Shown: positions 1 to 5,201 of the stretch, one piece after another
How the letters are laid out: each line of letters starts with the position of its first letter
How positions within the stretch are numbered: the first letter of the stretch is position 1
Origin: an uncultured Faecalibacterium sp.
GTDB lineage: Bacteria; Bacillota; Clostridia; Oscillospirales; Ruminococcaceae
Reading direction: 5' to 3'
Assembly (NCBI GenBank): GCA_902463905.1
Contig: CABQHF010000142.1
Coordinates: forward strand, 1 to 5,543
DNA length: 5,543 nucleotides
Notes under the pieces: model-generated
The model's input: only the letters and a program-made list of their open reading frames with translations
Database searches by the model: none
What the model was told of the DNA's origin: nothing
Position numbers and translations under genes: made by a program

Positions 1-39
1 GTGACCGCCTATGAGCACAAAGAGGTACCGAAGCAATGA
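1..39 (+). CDS. 3' end of an unidentified upstream gene (partial)
   Basis: Reading frame 1 is open from the first base and ends at the TGA at 37-39, giving the C-terminal residues VTAYEHKEVPKQ. The stop overlaps the ATG of the biotin ligase gene in an ATGA arrangement (36-39), a common sign of translational coupling within an operon. The ligase's Shine-Dalgarno lies inside this coding tail. Twelve residues are too few to name a family, so no function is proposed. That it is a real gene is inferred from the overlap geometry alone. Confidence 0.5.
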   Translation: MTAYEHKEVPKQ

Positions 40-803
40 GCATCAACGAGGTGCGCTATCTGCCGGAATGCGGCAGCACCAACGCCTATGTGAAAGAGCA
101 TTTTGAAGAATTCGGTCCGGTGGGGGCCGTGTATACCGAAAACCAGACCGCCGGGCGCGGTCGTCTGGGCCGCAGCTGGGTGAACGCCGAGGGCAAGGCC
201 CTGTACTACACGGTGGCCATCCGGGAGCCGCTGGCCCAGCCCGCCACCCTGCCGCTGCTGGCCAGTCTGGCGGTGCGCCGCCAGCTGCAGCTGCGCTACG
301 GCGTGGACTGCCAGATCAAGTGGCCCAACGACCTGCTGCTCAACGGCAAAAAGATCGTGGGCATCCTCTGCGAGGGCGTGAGCTACGGTTACCAGCAGCA
401 GGGGCGGGGCATCCTGTGCGGCATCGGCATCAACCTTGCCCAGCCTCAGAGCTACTTTGACGCCGCCGGCCTGCCCAACGGCACCTCGCTGGAACTGCAG
501 GGCGCCAAGGTGGATCTTGCCACCGACCCCGCCTGGCTGGCCGAGGGCCTGACCGACTTCGGCTTTGACCGCAACCTGTACACCTTTGCACGGGATGGCT
601 TTGCGCCCTTCCGGGAGGAGTACAAGGCCGCCTGCATCAACCTGGGCCGCCGGGTCACCTTTGACCTGCCGGACGGCGGGCAGGGTGCCGGAGAGGCTGT
701 GGACGTGGACGAAGAGGGCCGCCTTGTGGTGCGCACCGACAGCGGCGAAGTGCATGTGTTCACCGGGGAAGTCTCGGTGCACGGCATCTACGGTGCGGTA
801 TAA
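36..803 (+). CDS. birA: Biotin--[acetyl-CoA-carboxylase] ligase (BPL, single-domain type)
   Basis: This cytoplasmic enzyme activates biotin with ATP to biotinyl-AMP and transfers it to the lysine of biotin carboxyl carrier proteins such as that of acetyl-CoA carboxylase. The 255-residue product shows the family signatures in order: GSTN (13-16), the glycine/arginine-rich adenylate loop GRGRLGRSW (40-48), KWPNDLL (95-101), the following KKIVGIL with its likely biotin-contacting lysine (105-111), and GIGINL (129-134). A short C-terminal beta domain, about 205-255, contains GEVSVHG. There is no N-terminal helix-turn-helix, so unlike E. coli or Bacillus BirA it should not repress biotin genes directly (family knowledge). 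The start at 36 is preceded by AGAGG (21-25) at a 10-nt gap and overlaps the upstream stop by 4 nt. The gene is followed directly by a hairpin terminator shared with the convergent PBP gene. Confidence 0.93.
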   Translation: MSINEVRYLPECGSTNAYVKEHFEEFGPVGAVYTENQTAGRGRLGRSWVNAEGKALYYTVAIREPLAQPATLPLLASLAVRRQLQLRYGVDCQIKWPNDLLLNGKKIVGILCEGVSYGYQQQGRGILCGIGINLAQPQSYFDAAGLPNGTSLELQGAKVDLATDPAWLAEGLTDFGFDRNLYTFARDGFAPFREEYKAACINLGRRVTFDLPDGGQGAGEAVDVDEEGRLVVRTDSGEVHVFTGEVSVHGIYGAV

Positions 804-808
804 TATGC

Positions 809-852
809 AAAAAGAGCCGCTGTTGCACGGATAACGTACAACAGCGGCTCTT
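809..852 (-). terminator. Convergent intrinsic terminator between birA and the PBP gene
   Basis: A perfect 14-bp inverted repeat (812-825 with 839-852) encloses a 13-nt loop. Read on the minus strand the stem runs into five U residues (complement of 809-813), so it should work best for the leftward carboxypeptidase transcript, whose stop is at 863-865. On the plus strand only a short TT follows the stem, so termination of birA may be weaker. Both genes end within 12 bp of it, which fits a bidirectional terminator. Confidence 0.85.
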
Positions 853-862
853 ATCGTTCGGC

Positions 863-2155
863 TTATCTTCTCCGCTTCATCCTGCGCCGCCGATTCAGGT
901 TGAGGGGACCGCCGCCGCACACCAGCGTGACAGCGCTCAGTGCCGCAAGGATCACCACCAGCGCTGCCAGCAGCAGCAGGGTGGAGCGGCTGTCGGTGCG
1001 GAAGTCGGAGACATATTCCTGATGAGTCACCAGATCCACCTGCCCCACCTCGTAACCGTCCAGATAGACGGTGGCGGTGCCCAGCTTCTGGCCGTTCTTC
1101 ACGGTGGCAGACACGCTCTCCGGCAGGTCGAAGGAATAACTCACCTTGTCATCCGCGTGGCCGTAGCCGCTGACAGGAGCGGCGGCATACAGTTCCACTG
1201 CCGGTTCGGTGCGGCACTTGGTCAGATCCACGGTGGTCACCACGGTCTGGGTGTCCACCAGCGGCCGTTCTGCAAAGCTGGCAAAGGCCCAGTCGAACAG
1301 CTCGTCGCACTCGCTGTACAGGTGCTCCAGGTTATCGCTGCCCAAAATCACAAGGCCGTAGGTGTGGCCGTCCTGCTGGGCAAAGGCCACCGCACAGCGG
1401 CCTGCCAGAGTGGTAAAACCGCCCTTGACCCATTTGACAGATTCCTTATAATAGGCACTGGAAGCGTCCATCAGCGGGTTGGAACTGCTGATGATGCGTT
1501 CCTCCTTGTGGAGGTTGGTAGCAGGCAGGGTATAGGTGGCCGTCCCGACCACCTGCACGAACTTTTCATTGGCTGCGCAGGCCGCCGCGATCTTTGCCAT
1601 GTCCTGCGCCGAGGCCACATTGCCGTAATCATACAGGCCGTGGGCACAGGTAAAGGTGGTGCTGGTGCAGCCCAGTTCCGCAGCGCGGGCGTTCATCTGC
1701 TGGATAAAGGCGTTCAGGCTGCCGCCCACATCCCAGGCGATGACACTGGCCGCATCGTTGGCGTTGGTGATGAGCATGGCGTTCAGCAGGTCGATGCGGC
1801 GCACCGTCTCGCCGATGCGCAGGCCCATGGTGGTGCCGTTGGCGTTCTGGATATCCTTGAATTCCTGGGTCAAGTCGGTGGGCACCGTGACGGTCCCTTC
1901 CAGATCCTTGCCGCTCTCCAGCAAAAGCAGAGCCGTCATCATCTTGGTCAGGCTGGCCATATAGCGGGGCTGGTCGGCATTCTGCGCCAGCAGCTCCTTG
2001 CCGGTGTCGGCGTTGAACAGGTACACGGCCTCGGTCTCGCTGGCCGTCTGGATGGGCATGGGGTAAACAGCCAGACCCTGCAGTGCCGCAGCCGCTGCGA
2101 ATACCAGTGTGAGTACCAGTGCTGCCGCCCGGCGGAAGAATGTGTTGTGTCCCAT
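863..2155 (-). CDS. D-alanyl-D-alanine carboxypeptidase family protein (low-molecular-weight PBP, SLTK-type) with atypical motifs 2 and 3
   Basis: The 430-residue product resembles DacA/DacF-type penicillin-binding proteins (peptidase family S11), which remove the terminal D-Ala from peptidoglycan stem peptides outside the membrane. A hydrophobic N-terminal segment (about 8-30) is a signal peptide or anchor. The catalytic SxxK motif is S68-L-T-K71, in the usual MASLTKMMTALLLLE context. The normal SxN motif reads N131-A-N133 and the normal KTG motif reads K244-G-G246. HGL at 172-174 is typical. A beta-rich C-terminal domain (about 300-385) leads to a transmembrane segment (about 391-412) and a very basic tail (NRRRRMKRRR). 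The start at 2155 was chosen because AAGGGGG lies 7 nt upstream and a signal peptide follows at once. The open frame continues upstream but only as antisense of the carbonic anhydrase gene. Family assignment is firm; carboxypeptidase activity is less certain because two motifs deviate. Confidence 0.87.
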   Translation of the reverse strand: MGHNTFFRRAAALVLTLVFAAAAALQGLAVYPMPIQTASETEAVYLFNADTGKELLAQNADQPRYMASLTKMMTALLLLESGKDLEGTVTVPTDLTQEFKDIQNANGTTMGLRIGETVRRIDLLNAMLITNANDAASVIAWDVGGSLNAFIQQMNARAAELGCTSTTFTCAHGLYDYGNVASAQDMAKIAAACAANEKFVQVVGTATYTLPATNLHKEERIISSSNPLMDASSAYYKESVKWVKGGFTTLAGRCAVAFAQQDGHTYGLVILGSDNLEHLYSECDELFDWAFASFAERPLVDTQTVVTTVDLTKCRTEPAVELYAAAPVSGYGHADDKVSYSFDLPESVSATVKNGQKLGTATVYLDGYEVGQVDLVTHQEYVSDFRTDSRSTLLLLAALVVILAALSAVTLVCGGGPLNLNRRRRMKRRR

Positions 2156-2263
2156 GAGCGTACCCCCTTGACTTCCCGCTCCGGCACACCGCCGGAACGT
2201 GTTTTTTATCTTTCCTATAAAGAATACCATAAACGAACCAAAAGAGAAAGGTGGTTTTTCACA
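2156..2263. promoter_or_regulatory. Divergent regulatory region between the PBP and gamma-carbonic anhydrase genes
   Basis: These 108 bp must hold the promoters of both divergent genes. On the minus strand an extended -10 (TGG then TATTCT, complement of 2221-2229) could serve the PBP gene, giving a leader of about 60 nt; its -35 is poor. On the plus strand TATAAA (2216-2221) and CATAAA (2229-2234) are the best -10 candidates for the anhydrase, also without a convincing -35. A 6-bp perfect inverted repeat with a 5-nt loop (2180-2196) lies in the PBP leader. On the plus strand it is followed after five bases by six T residues (2202-2207), so it could be an operator or a weak terminator. The exact promoter positions are tentative. 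Confidence 0.4.
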
Positions 2264-2785
2264 ATGTTTCTGTCCTTCTGTGGAAAAAGTCCCCGTGACG
2301 AGGGTGCGGCCTTTGTGGCCCCCAACGCCACTGTGCAGGGTGATGTGATCCTGAAACCCGGCTCCACCGTGTGGTACGGTGCCGTGCTGCGGGGCGACGA
2401 CGGCACTCTGACCATCGGCGAGAACAGCAACGTGCAGGACAATGCCGTGCTGCACTGCGACGCGGGCGGAGCCGTGACCCTGGGCCGCGATGTCACCGTG
2501 GGGCACAGTGCCCTCGTGCACGGCTGTACCGTGGGCGACGGCAGCCTCATCGGGATGCACGCCACCCTGCTGAACCACTGCGTGGTGGGCAAAAACTGCA
2601 TCATCGGAGCCGGGGCACTGGTGCCGGAAGGCATGGTCATCCCGGACGGCTCGGTGGCCGTGGGCGTACCGGCAAAGATCATCAAACCGGTGACCGAGGC
2701 ACAGATCGCCGCAAACCTCCACAATGCCGCCCACTATGTGAAGCACGGCAAAGTACACACTGCCGAGCTGAAAAAGCAGGCGTAA
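2264..2785 (+). CDS. Gamma-class carbonic anhydrase family protein (left-handed beta-helix hexapeptide repeat)
   Basis: The 173-residue product belongs to the gamma-carbonic anhydrase/YrdA/PaaY family of trimeric left-handed beta-helix proteins. Imperfect hexapeptide repeats run from about residue 17 to 137 (for example VTLGRDVTVGHSALVHGCTVGD, of which the key part is TVGHSALVHG), followed by a C-terminal helix (about 143-160). The three metal ligands expected of the family are present at H64 (VLHCD), H81 (VGHSA) and H86 (LVHGC). The conserved R43, D45 and Q58 (LRGDD, NVQDN) are also there. Metal binding is therefore likely; CO2 hydration is plausible, but many members have no proven activity. 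The ATG at 2264 has AAAGGTGG (2247-2254) at a 9-nt gap. The same frame is open far upstream, but that stretch is antisense of the PBP gene. No terminator follows directly; the strong hairpin at 2960-3012 is the first good one. Confidence 0.92.
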   Translation: MFLSFCGKSPRDEGAAFVAPNATVQGDVILKPGSTVWYGAVLRGDDGTLTIGENSNVQDNAVLHCDAGGAVTLGRDVTVGHSALVHGCTVGDGSLIGMHATLLNHCVVGKNCIIGAGALVPEGMVIPDGSVAVGVPAKIIKPVTEAQIAANLHNAAHYVKHGKVHTAELKKQA

Positions 2786-2858
2786 CCCCGTAATTTTTTG
2801 CAGAACACGGTTTCATGAAAAAATTTCGCTTTTCCTGAAAGATTTTCACAAAAAGATA

Positions 2859-2887
2859 ATGACTTTTTTCGAAAAATCGGGTATACT
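2859..2887 (+). promoter_or_regulatory. Sigma-A promoter with no protein gene behind it
   Basis: The -35 ATGACT (2859-2864) and -10 TATACT (2882-2887) are separated by exactly 17 bp, matching TTGACA/TATAAT at 4 of 6 and 5 of 6 positions. The predicted start is about 2894. The spacer contains a 12-bp perfect palindrome, TTTTTCGAAAAA (2865-2876), which could be an operator or simply an AT-rich bendable element. The next open region downstream on this strand is antisense to holB, so the promoter appears to serve only a short RNA. Confidence 0.72.
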
Positions 2888-2893
2888 ATGGCT

Positions 2894-3020
2894 TGTAAGG
2901 GCAGCGGGGCCGCAACCGCTCCTTTACACATGATTCCTCCTCACACCAAAGCAATACCCCAAACAGAGAACCCCTCCGGTGTACCGCAAGCGCCGGAGGG
3001 GTTCTCTGTTTGTTTTTGTC
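2894..3020 (+). ncRNA. Candidate small RNA of about 125 nt with two hairpins and a CCTCCT linker
   Basis: The transcript predicted from the promoter at 2859-2887 would begin about 2894, the first paired base of a hairpin. Positions 2894-2907 pair with 2916-2928 (13 pairs, one G-U, C2902 bulged, 8-nt loop). A linker of about 31 nt (2929-2959) with little self-pairing follows and contains TTCCTCCTC (2934-2942), complementary to Shine-Dalgarno sequences. It then enters a 20-bp terminator stem and a U-rich tail. This layout (5' hairpin, C-rich exposed linker, intrinsic terminator) is that of many trans-acting Gram-positive small RNAs. I do not recognise it as 6S, SRP RNA, tmRNA or RNase P RNA. 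An ATG at 2930 opens a frame through the terminator but lacks a ribosome-binding site. The RNA could also be released from the 3' UTR of the anhydrase mRNA. Confidence 0.55.
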
Positions 3021-3025
3021 TTTTT
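2960..3025 (+). terminator. Very strong intrinsic terminator (20-bp perfect stem)
   Basis: Positions 2960-2979 pair perfectly with 2993-3012. The 13-nt loop can close further by U-G, G-C and U-G pairs. On the plus strand the stem is followed by TTTTT (3013-3017) and, after GTC, TTTTT (3021-3025), which touches the holB stop codon. It should end both the small RNA and any transcript running on from the carbonic anhydrase gene. On the minus strand only TTT follows the stem, yet holB ends 12 bp away and has no other terminator, so it probably serves as a bidirectional terminator. Confidence 0.9.
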
Positions 3026-3989
3026 ATGCACGCGCCAGCCTTGCGGCAAACACGGTGAGCACGATCTTGGGGTTCACCTGGGCACCCAGCCGCTGGATGG
3101 CGGCTTCGGCCAGACGCAGGGTACGCTGGGCCTGCTGCCCCTGCACCGGGGCGTGCGGGCTGGCCCGCAGACCGGCGGCTGCCACCGCCCGGAGATCCCG
3201 CAGCAGGGCTGCTGCACCGGCCTTATCTTTTTCATAGGGTGCCAGCAGCACCGCAGCGGTGTAGCTGTCGCCCGCCTGCGCGGCCCGCGCCAGTTCCAGC
3301 GCCTTGTCCACCTGCTCGGTGCGAGCCTTGTCGCGGGCCGCCGTGAGCACCGTGCCAATGTGGCCGTCGAACAGTTCACTGTAGAGTGCCGCCGTCTTTT
3401 TGTCCACCCCATGGGCGGTGCAGTAGCGGGCACAGTCCGCCGGGGACACCGGCGCGATGGCAAAGCTGACGCAGCGGCTGCGGATGGTGGGCAGCACCCC
3501 GGCCAGCGAATCGGCCGTGAGCAGGAAGAGCACGCCCTCCGGCGGCTCCTCCATGACCTTCAGCAGAGCGTTGGCGGATTCCTCGTTCATGCGCTCCACA
3601 TGATACAGCAGCACCGCGCGGCCCTCGGCCGACAGGCTGGTGTTGAAGATCTCGCTGCGCATGGCGGTGACCTGGCTGACCAGATACCGGCCGCCAGCCC
3701 CCATGCCCTCCACCGAGATGGCTTCGCGCACGATGCCGGTCTCGATCTGGCCGCTGTCGCGTTTGCCGGCCTTGCCCACAGCGCGGCAGCATTCGCCCCG
3801 CAGCAGGGCCTCGGCAGGGGCACCACCGGCCGGGTAGAGATAATCTGCGGCAATGCAGCGGGCCGCAAACCCGGCCCCCAGCCCCTCTTCGCCCACCAGC
3901 AATACGCTGTGGGTCAAGCGGCGGGACGCCAGCATCTGGTGCACGCTGGTTTTCAGTTCTGCGTTGCCTTCCATGCGGTCCAGCATCAT
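3024..3989 (-). CDS. holB: DNA polymerase III subunit delta' (clamp-loader)
   Basis: Delta' is the non-ATPase wedge of the clamp loader that, with delta and the DnaX subunits, places the beta sliding clamp on primed DNA. The 321-residue product shows the AAA+-like fold signatures: HSVLLVGEEGLGAG (27-40) at the P-loop position but without the Walker lysine, VERMNEESANALLKVMEEPP (131-150), and the sensor/arginine-finger sequence TIRSRC (168-173) with S171-R172-C173. The C-terminal helical domain covers about 205-321. The usual four-cysteine zinc module of bacterial delta' is not recognisable; only C67-C68 remain in that area. The first ATG (3989) was chosen because AAAGGAG sits 10 nt upstream; a second ATG follows immediately. 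It lies 67 bp downstream of the rhomboid-like gene on the same strand, so the two are probably cotranscribed from 4746-4774. Confidence 0.88.
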   Translation of the reverse strand: MMLDRMEGNAELKTSVHQMLASRRLTHSVLLVGEEGLGAGFAARCIAADYLYPAGGAPAEALLRGECCRAVGKAGKRDSGQIETGIVREAISVEGMGAGGRYLVSQVTAMRSEIFNTSLSAEGRAVLLYHVERMNEESANALLKVMEEPPEGVLFLLTADSLAGVLPTIRSRCVSFAIAPVSPADCARYCTAHGVDKKTAALYSELFDGHIGTVLTAARDKARTEQVDKALELARAAQAGDSYTAAVLLAPYEKDKAGAAALLRDLRAVAAAGLRASPHAPVQGQQAQRTLRLAEAAIQRLGAQVNPKIVLTVFAARLARA

Positions 3990-4020
3990 GGTGGATATGC
4001 TCCTTTTGCTTTATGCTTCA

Positions 4021-4035
4021 CCTGCCATCGGCAGG
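4021..4035. repeat. Short perfect hairpin in the gap between the rhomboid-like gene and holB
   Basis: CCTGCC and GGCAGG flank a 3-nt loop in the 67-bp gap between the two minus-strand genes. No U run follows on either strand, so it is unlikely to terminate the operon. It could stabilise the upstream message end or mark an RNA-processing point. It may equally be chance. Confidence 0.35.
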
Positions 4036-4056
4036 CCGGTTCCGAGTGACAGAAGA

Positions 4057-4701
4057 TTACCGCCGGTTCTTGCGCTTCCACTGCTCGCGGCGGATCCAGG
4101 CCCGCACACTGCGGTAGGCCATGGGGCCAAAGAATGCCCAGACGTTCAGCATACTGAGCAGGTAGCTCAGCTTGCCGGCCAGCGGCGCGGACAGGAAGCT
4201 GAACACCCACAGGGCCGCCGCAAAGAAGCCGAAATACTTCACCCGGATGGGGATCACGAAGAACAGCAGCAGCTGTACCTCCGGGTACAGCATGGCAAAG
4301 GCCAGCAGCAGCGAAAGGGACAGACAGTAAGTGCTGGCCGTCACGCCGGTAAGCAGGCAGGCCAGCACAGTGCCCACCATGCCCAGCAGGAAATAGAGGG
4401 TATAGCGGAAATCGCCCCACTCCTTTTCCAGCGCCGTGCCCACGAACCAGGTAAAGTAGATGCCCAGCACCACGCTGAGGATGCTGCCGCCGGAGAAGGG
4501 GATGAACACAAAGGTGATCGCCCGCCAGATCTGCCCCTGCAGCAGGAAAAACCGGTTCAGACCCACCCAGGCGGTGATGGTGCGGTCGATAAACAGCTCA
4601 ATGGCAAAGACAAGGATCTGCCCCGCCACCAGAATGTTGGTCAGGTTTGGAATGCCGAAGCGCCCATATTTGCGCTCCAACTTGTTCAGCCAATTGTTCA
4701 T
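4057..4701 (-). CDS. Rhomboid-like six-helix membrane protein lacking the protease catalytic residues
   Basis: The 214-residue product has about six transmembrane helices (roughly 21-38, 74-91, 101-119, 124-149, 155-172 and 176-193) and basic ends (KLERKYGR near the start, RREQWKRKNRR at the end). The pattern matches rhomboids: QIWRAITFVF (57-66, with the loop W-R pair), an early helix ending in ALEKEWGDFRY (90-100), and YPEVQLLLFFVIPIRVKYFG (139-158) after the fourth helix. The catalytic GxSG is absent: the region reads TASTYCLSLSLLL (121-133). The histidine expected in the last helix is absent (SYLLSMLNVWAFFG), and the loop-1 HxxxxH region has FIPFSGG. It should therefore be a pseudoprotease that may bind membrane proteins rather than cut them. 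The ATG at 4701 follows GGAGG at an 8-nt gap and is the first gene after the promoter at 4746-4774, upstream of holB. The fold call is firmer than any function. Confidence 0.75.
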   Translation of the reverse strand: MNNWLNKLERKYGRFGIPNLTNILVAGQILVFAIELFIDRTITAWVGLNRFFLLQGQIWRAITFVFIPFSGGSILSVVLGIYFTWFVGTALEKEWGDFRYTLYFLLGMVGTVLACLLTGVTASTYCLSLSLLLAFAMLYPEVQLLLFFVIPIRVKYFGFFAAALWVFSFLSAPLAGKLSYLLSMLNVWAFFGPMAYRSVRAWIRREQWKRKNRR

Positions 4702-4745
4702 GCATCATGCCTCCAGAAGTTGATGTTTCACGCTTGTCTGAGGTT

Positions 4746-4774
4746 ATTGTACCATGATTGGACAGGGCATTCAA
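4746..4774 (-). promoter_or_regulatory. Sigma-A promoter of the rhomboid-like/holB operon
   Basis: On the minus strand TTGAAT (complement of 4769-4774) and TACAAT (complement of 4746-4751) are separated by exactly 17 bp. A TGG lies directly before the -10, making it an extended -10. The predicted start is about 4739, giving a leader of about 38 nt that includes the GGAGG of the first gene. This is the clearest promoter in the window. Confidence 0.8.
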
Positions 4775-4795
4775 GAAAAAACAGGCACTCCGGCG

Positions 4796-4809
4796 CGGTG
4801 TGCACACCG
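4796..4809. promoter_or_regulatory. 14-bp perfect palindrome, possible activator site
   Basis: CGGTGTGCACACCG is a perfect palindrome centred about 63 bp upstream of the predicted start of the rhomboid-like/holB operon, on the far side of its -35. That position is where class I activators usually bind. I do not recognise the motif as belonging to a particular regulator. The role is inferred from symmetry and placement only. Confidence 0.45.
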
Positions 4810-4903
4810 GCGGGGAAAAACTCAGGCCGTTACAGCAAAATGCAGCCGCACTCCGGCCTATTTCACAACAAAAAAGGGTGGTCTTTTTCCATTCCGGAGA
4901 GAA

Positions 4904-4932
4904 TTTTTCACTTTTTCCACCGAGTTTTCCAC
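4904..4932 (+). repeat. Direct repeat copy 1 of a 29-bp three-box module
   Basis: Three TTTTCCAC-type boxes start at 4904 (degenerate, TTTTTCAC), 4913 and 4925. The stretch matches 4969-4997 at 27 of 29 positions, 65 bp away. Box starts are spaced 9 then 12 bp in both copies, so the arrangement of boxes has been duplicated or conserved as a unit. Confidence 0.75.
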
Positions 4933-4968
4933 TGATTTTGTGAAAAAAAGGCCCAGTTTCCCACGAGG

Positions 4969-4997
4969 TTTTCCACTTTTTCCACCGGGTTTTCCAC
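4969..4997 (+). repeat. Direct repeat copy 2 of a 29-bp three-box module
   Basis: This copy contains three exact TTTTCCAC boxes, starting at 4969, 4978 and 4990. The last extends to TTTTCCACA. It differs from the copy at 4904-4932 at two positions. A further near-box (TTTCCCAC, 4957-4964) sits 12 bp before it, repeating the 12-bp spacing. Confidence 0.75.
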
Positions 4998-5081
4998 ATG
5001 GAAATCTGGTTCTGCTTATACAAGCCGTAATGCAGCCCGGCGATTCATGCCAGTTTCTGGGAAGAAAAGTGGGCACTTTGC

Positions 5082-5116
5082 CTTTTATATAAAAGAAAGT
5101 CGAAGGATTTTCTTTT
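5082..5116. repeat. AT-rich palindromic stretch within the box cluster
   Basis: CTTTTATATAAAAG (5082-5095) is a perfect 14-bp palindrome. The following AAAAGAAA (5091-5098) is an inverted match of TTTCTTTT (5109-5116). It is the most AT-rich part of the gene-free region and lies between the box array on the left and the boxes and hairpins on the right. In an origin this would be the obvious candidate for an unwinding element. It could also be a bent or promoter-like element; no convincing -35/-10 pair was found here. Confidence 0.4.
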
Positions 5117-5201
5117 CTTTTTACAGTTCGTTCCGGCTGACGATTCGGTCCCTCTCCAGATTGGAAAAAAGAAGTCCTGAGTTTTCCACAGAACGGGAAC
5201 G

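Noticed and set aside
9..920. Minus-strand 303-codon frame over birA
   Set aside because: Antisense to a gene with complete biotin-ligase motifs; composition is that of a reverse-frame shadow in GC-rich DNA.
1022..2263. Long plus-strand open frame running in phase into the carbonic anhydrase gene
   Set aside because: It is the exact antisense of the PBP gene, has no family signature and is Gln/His/Gly-rich as expected for a shadow frame. The anhydrase has its own well-placed Shine-Dalgarno at 2247-2254, and its homology begins at 2264.
2279..2287. Minus-strand TTTTCCACA at the start of the carbonic anhydrase gene
   Set aside because: A single copy inside coding sequence, explained by the codons for Cys-Gly-Lys; not part of a cluster.
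2156..2758. 201-codon upstream extension of the PBP frame
   Set aside because: It is antisense to the carbonic anhydrase gene. The signal peptide and the AAGGGGG site place the start at 2155.
2811..2820. TTTCATGAAA palindrome after the carbonic anhydrase gene
   Set aside because: Short and within AT-rich DNA where such palindromes arise easily; no promoter is placed to use it.
2930..3061. Small frame starting MIPPHTKAIPQ inside the candidate RNA
   Set aside because: No Shine-Dalgarno precedes the ATG, the upstream bases are in a hairpin, and the frame reads through the terminator and on into antisense of holB.
2979..4049. Plus-strand 356-codon frame opposite holB
   Set aside because: Antisense of holB, rich in His, Gly and Arg, with no ribosome-binding site or domain.
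4904..4997. Possible CRISPR-like repeats
   Set aside because: Only two copies, internally repetitive, spacing set by short boxes rather than unique spacers, and no cas gene nearby.
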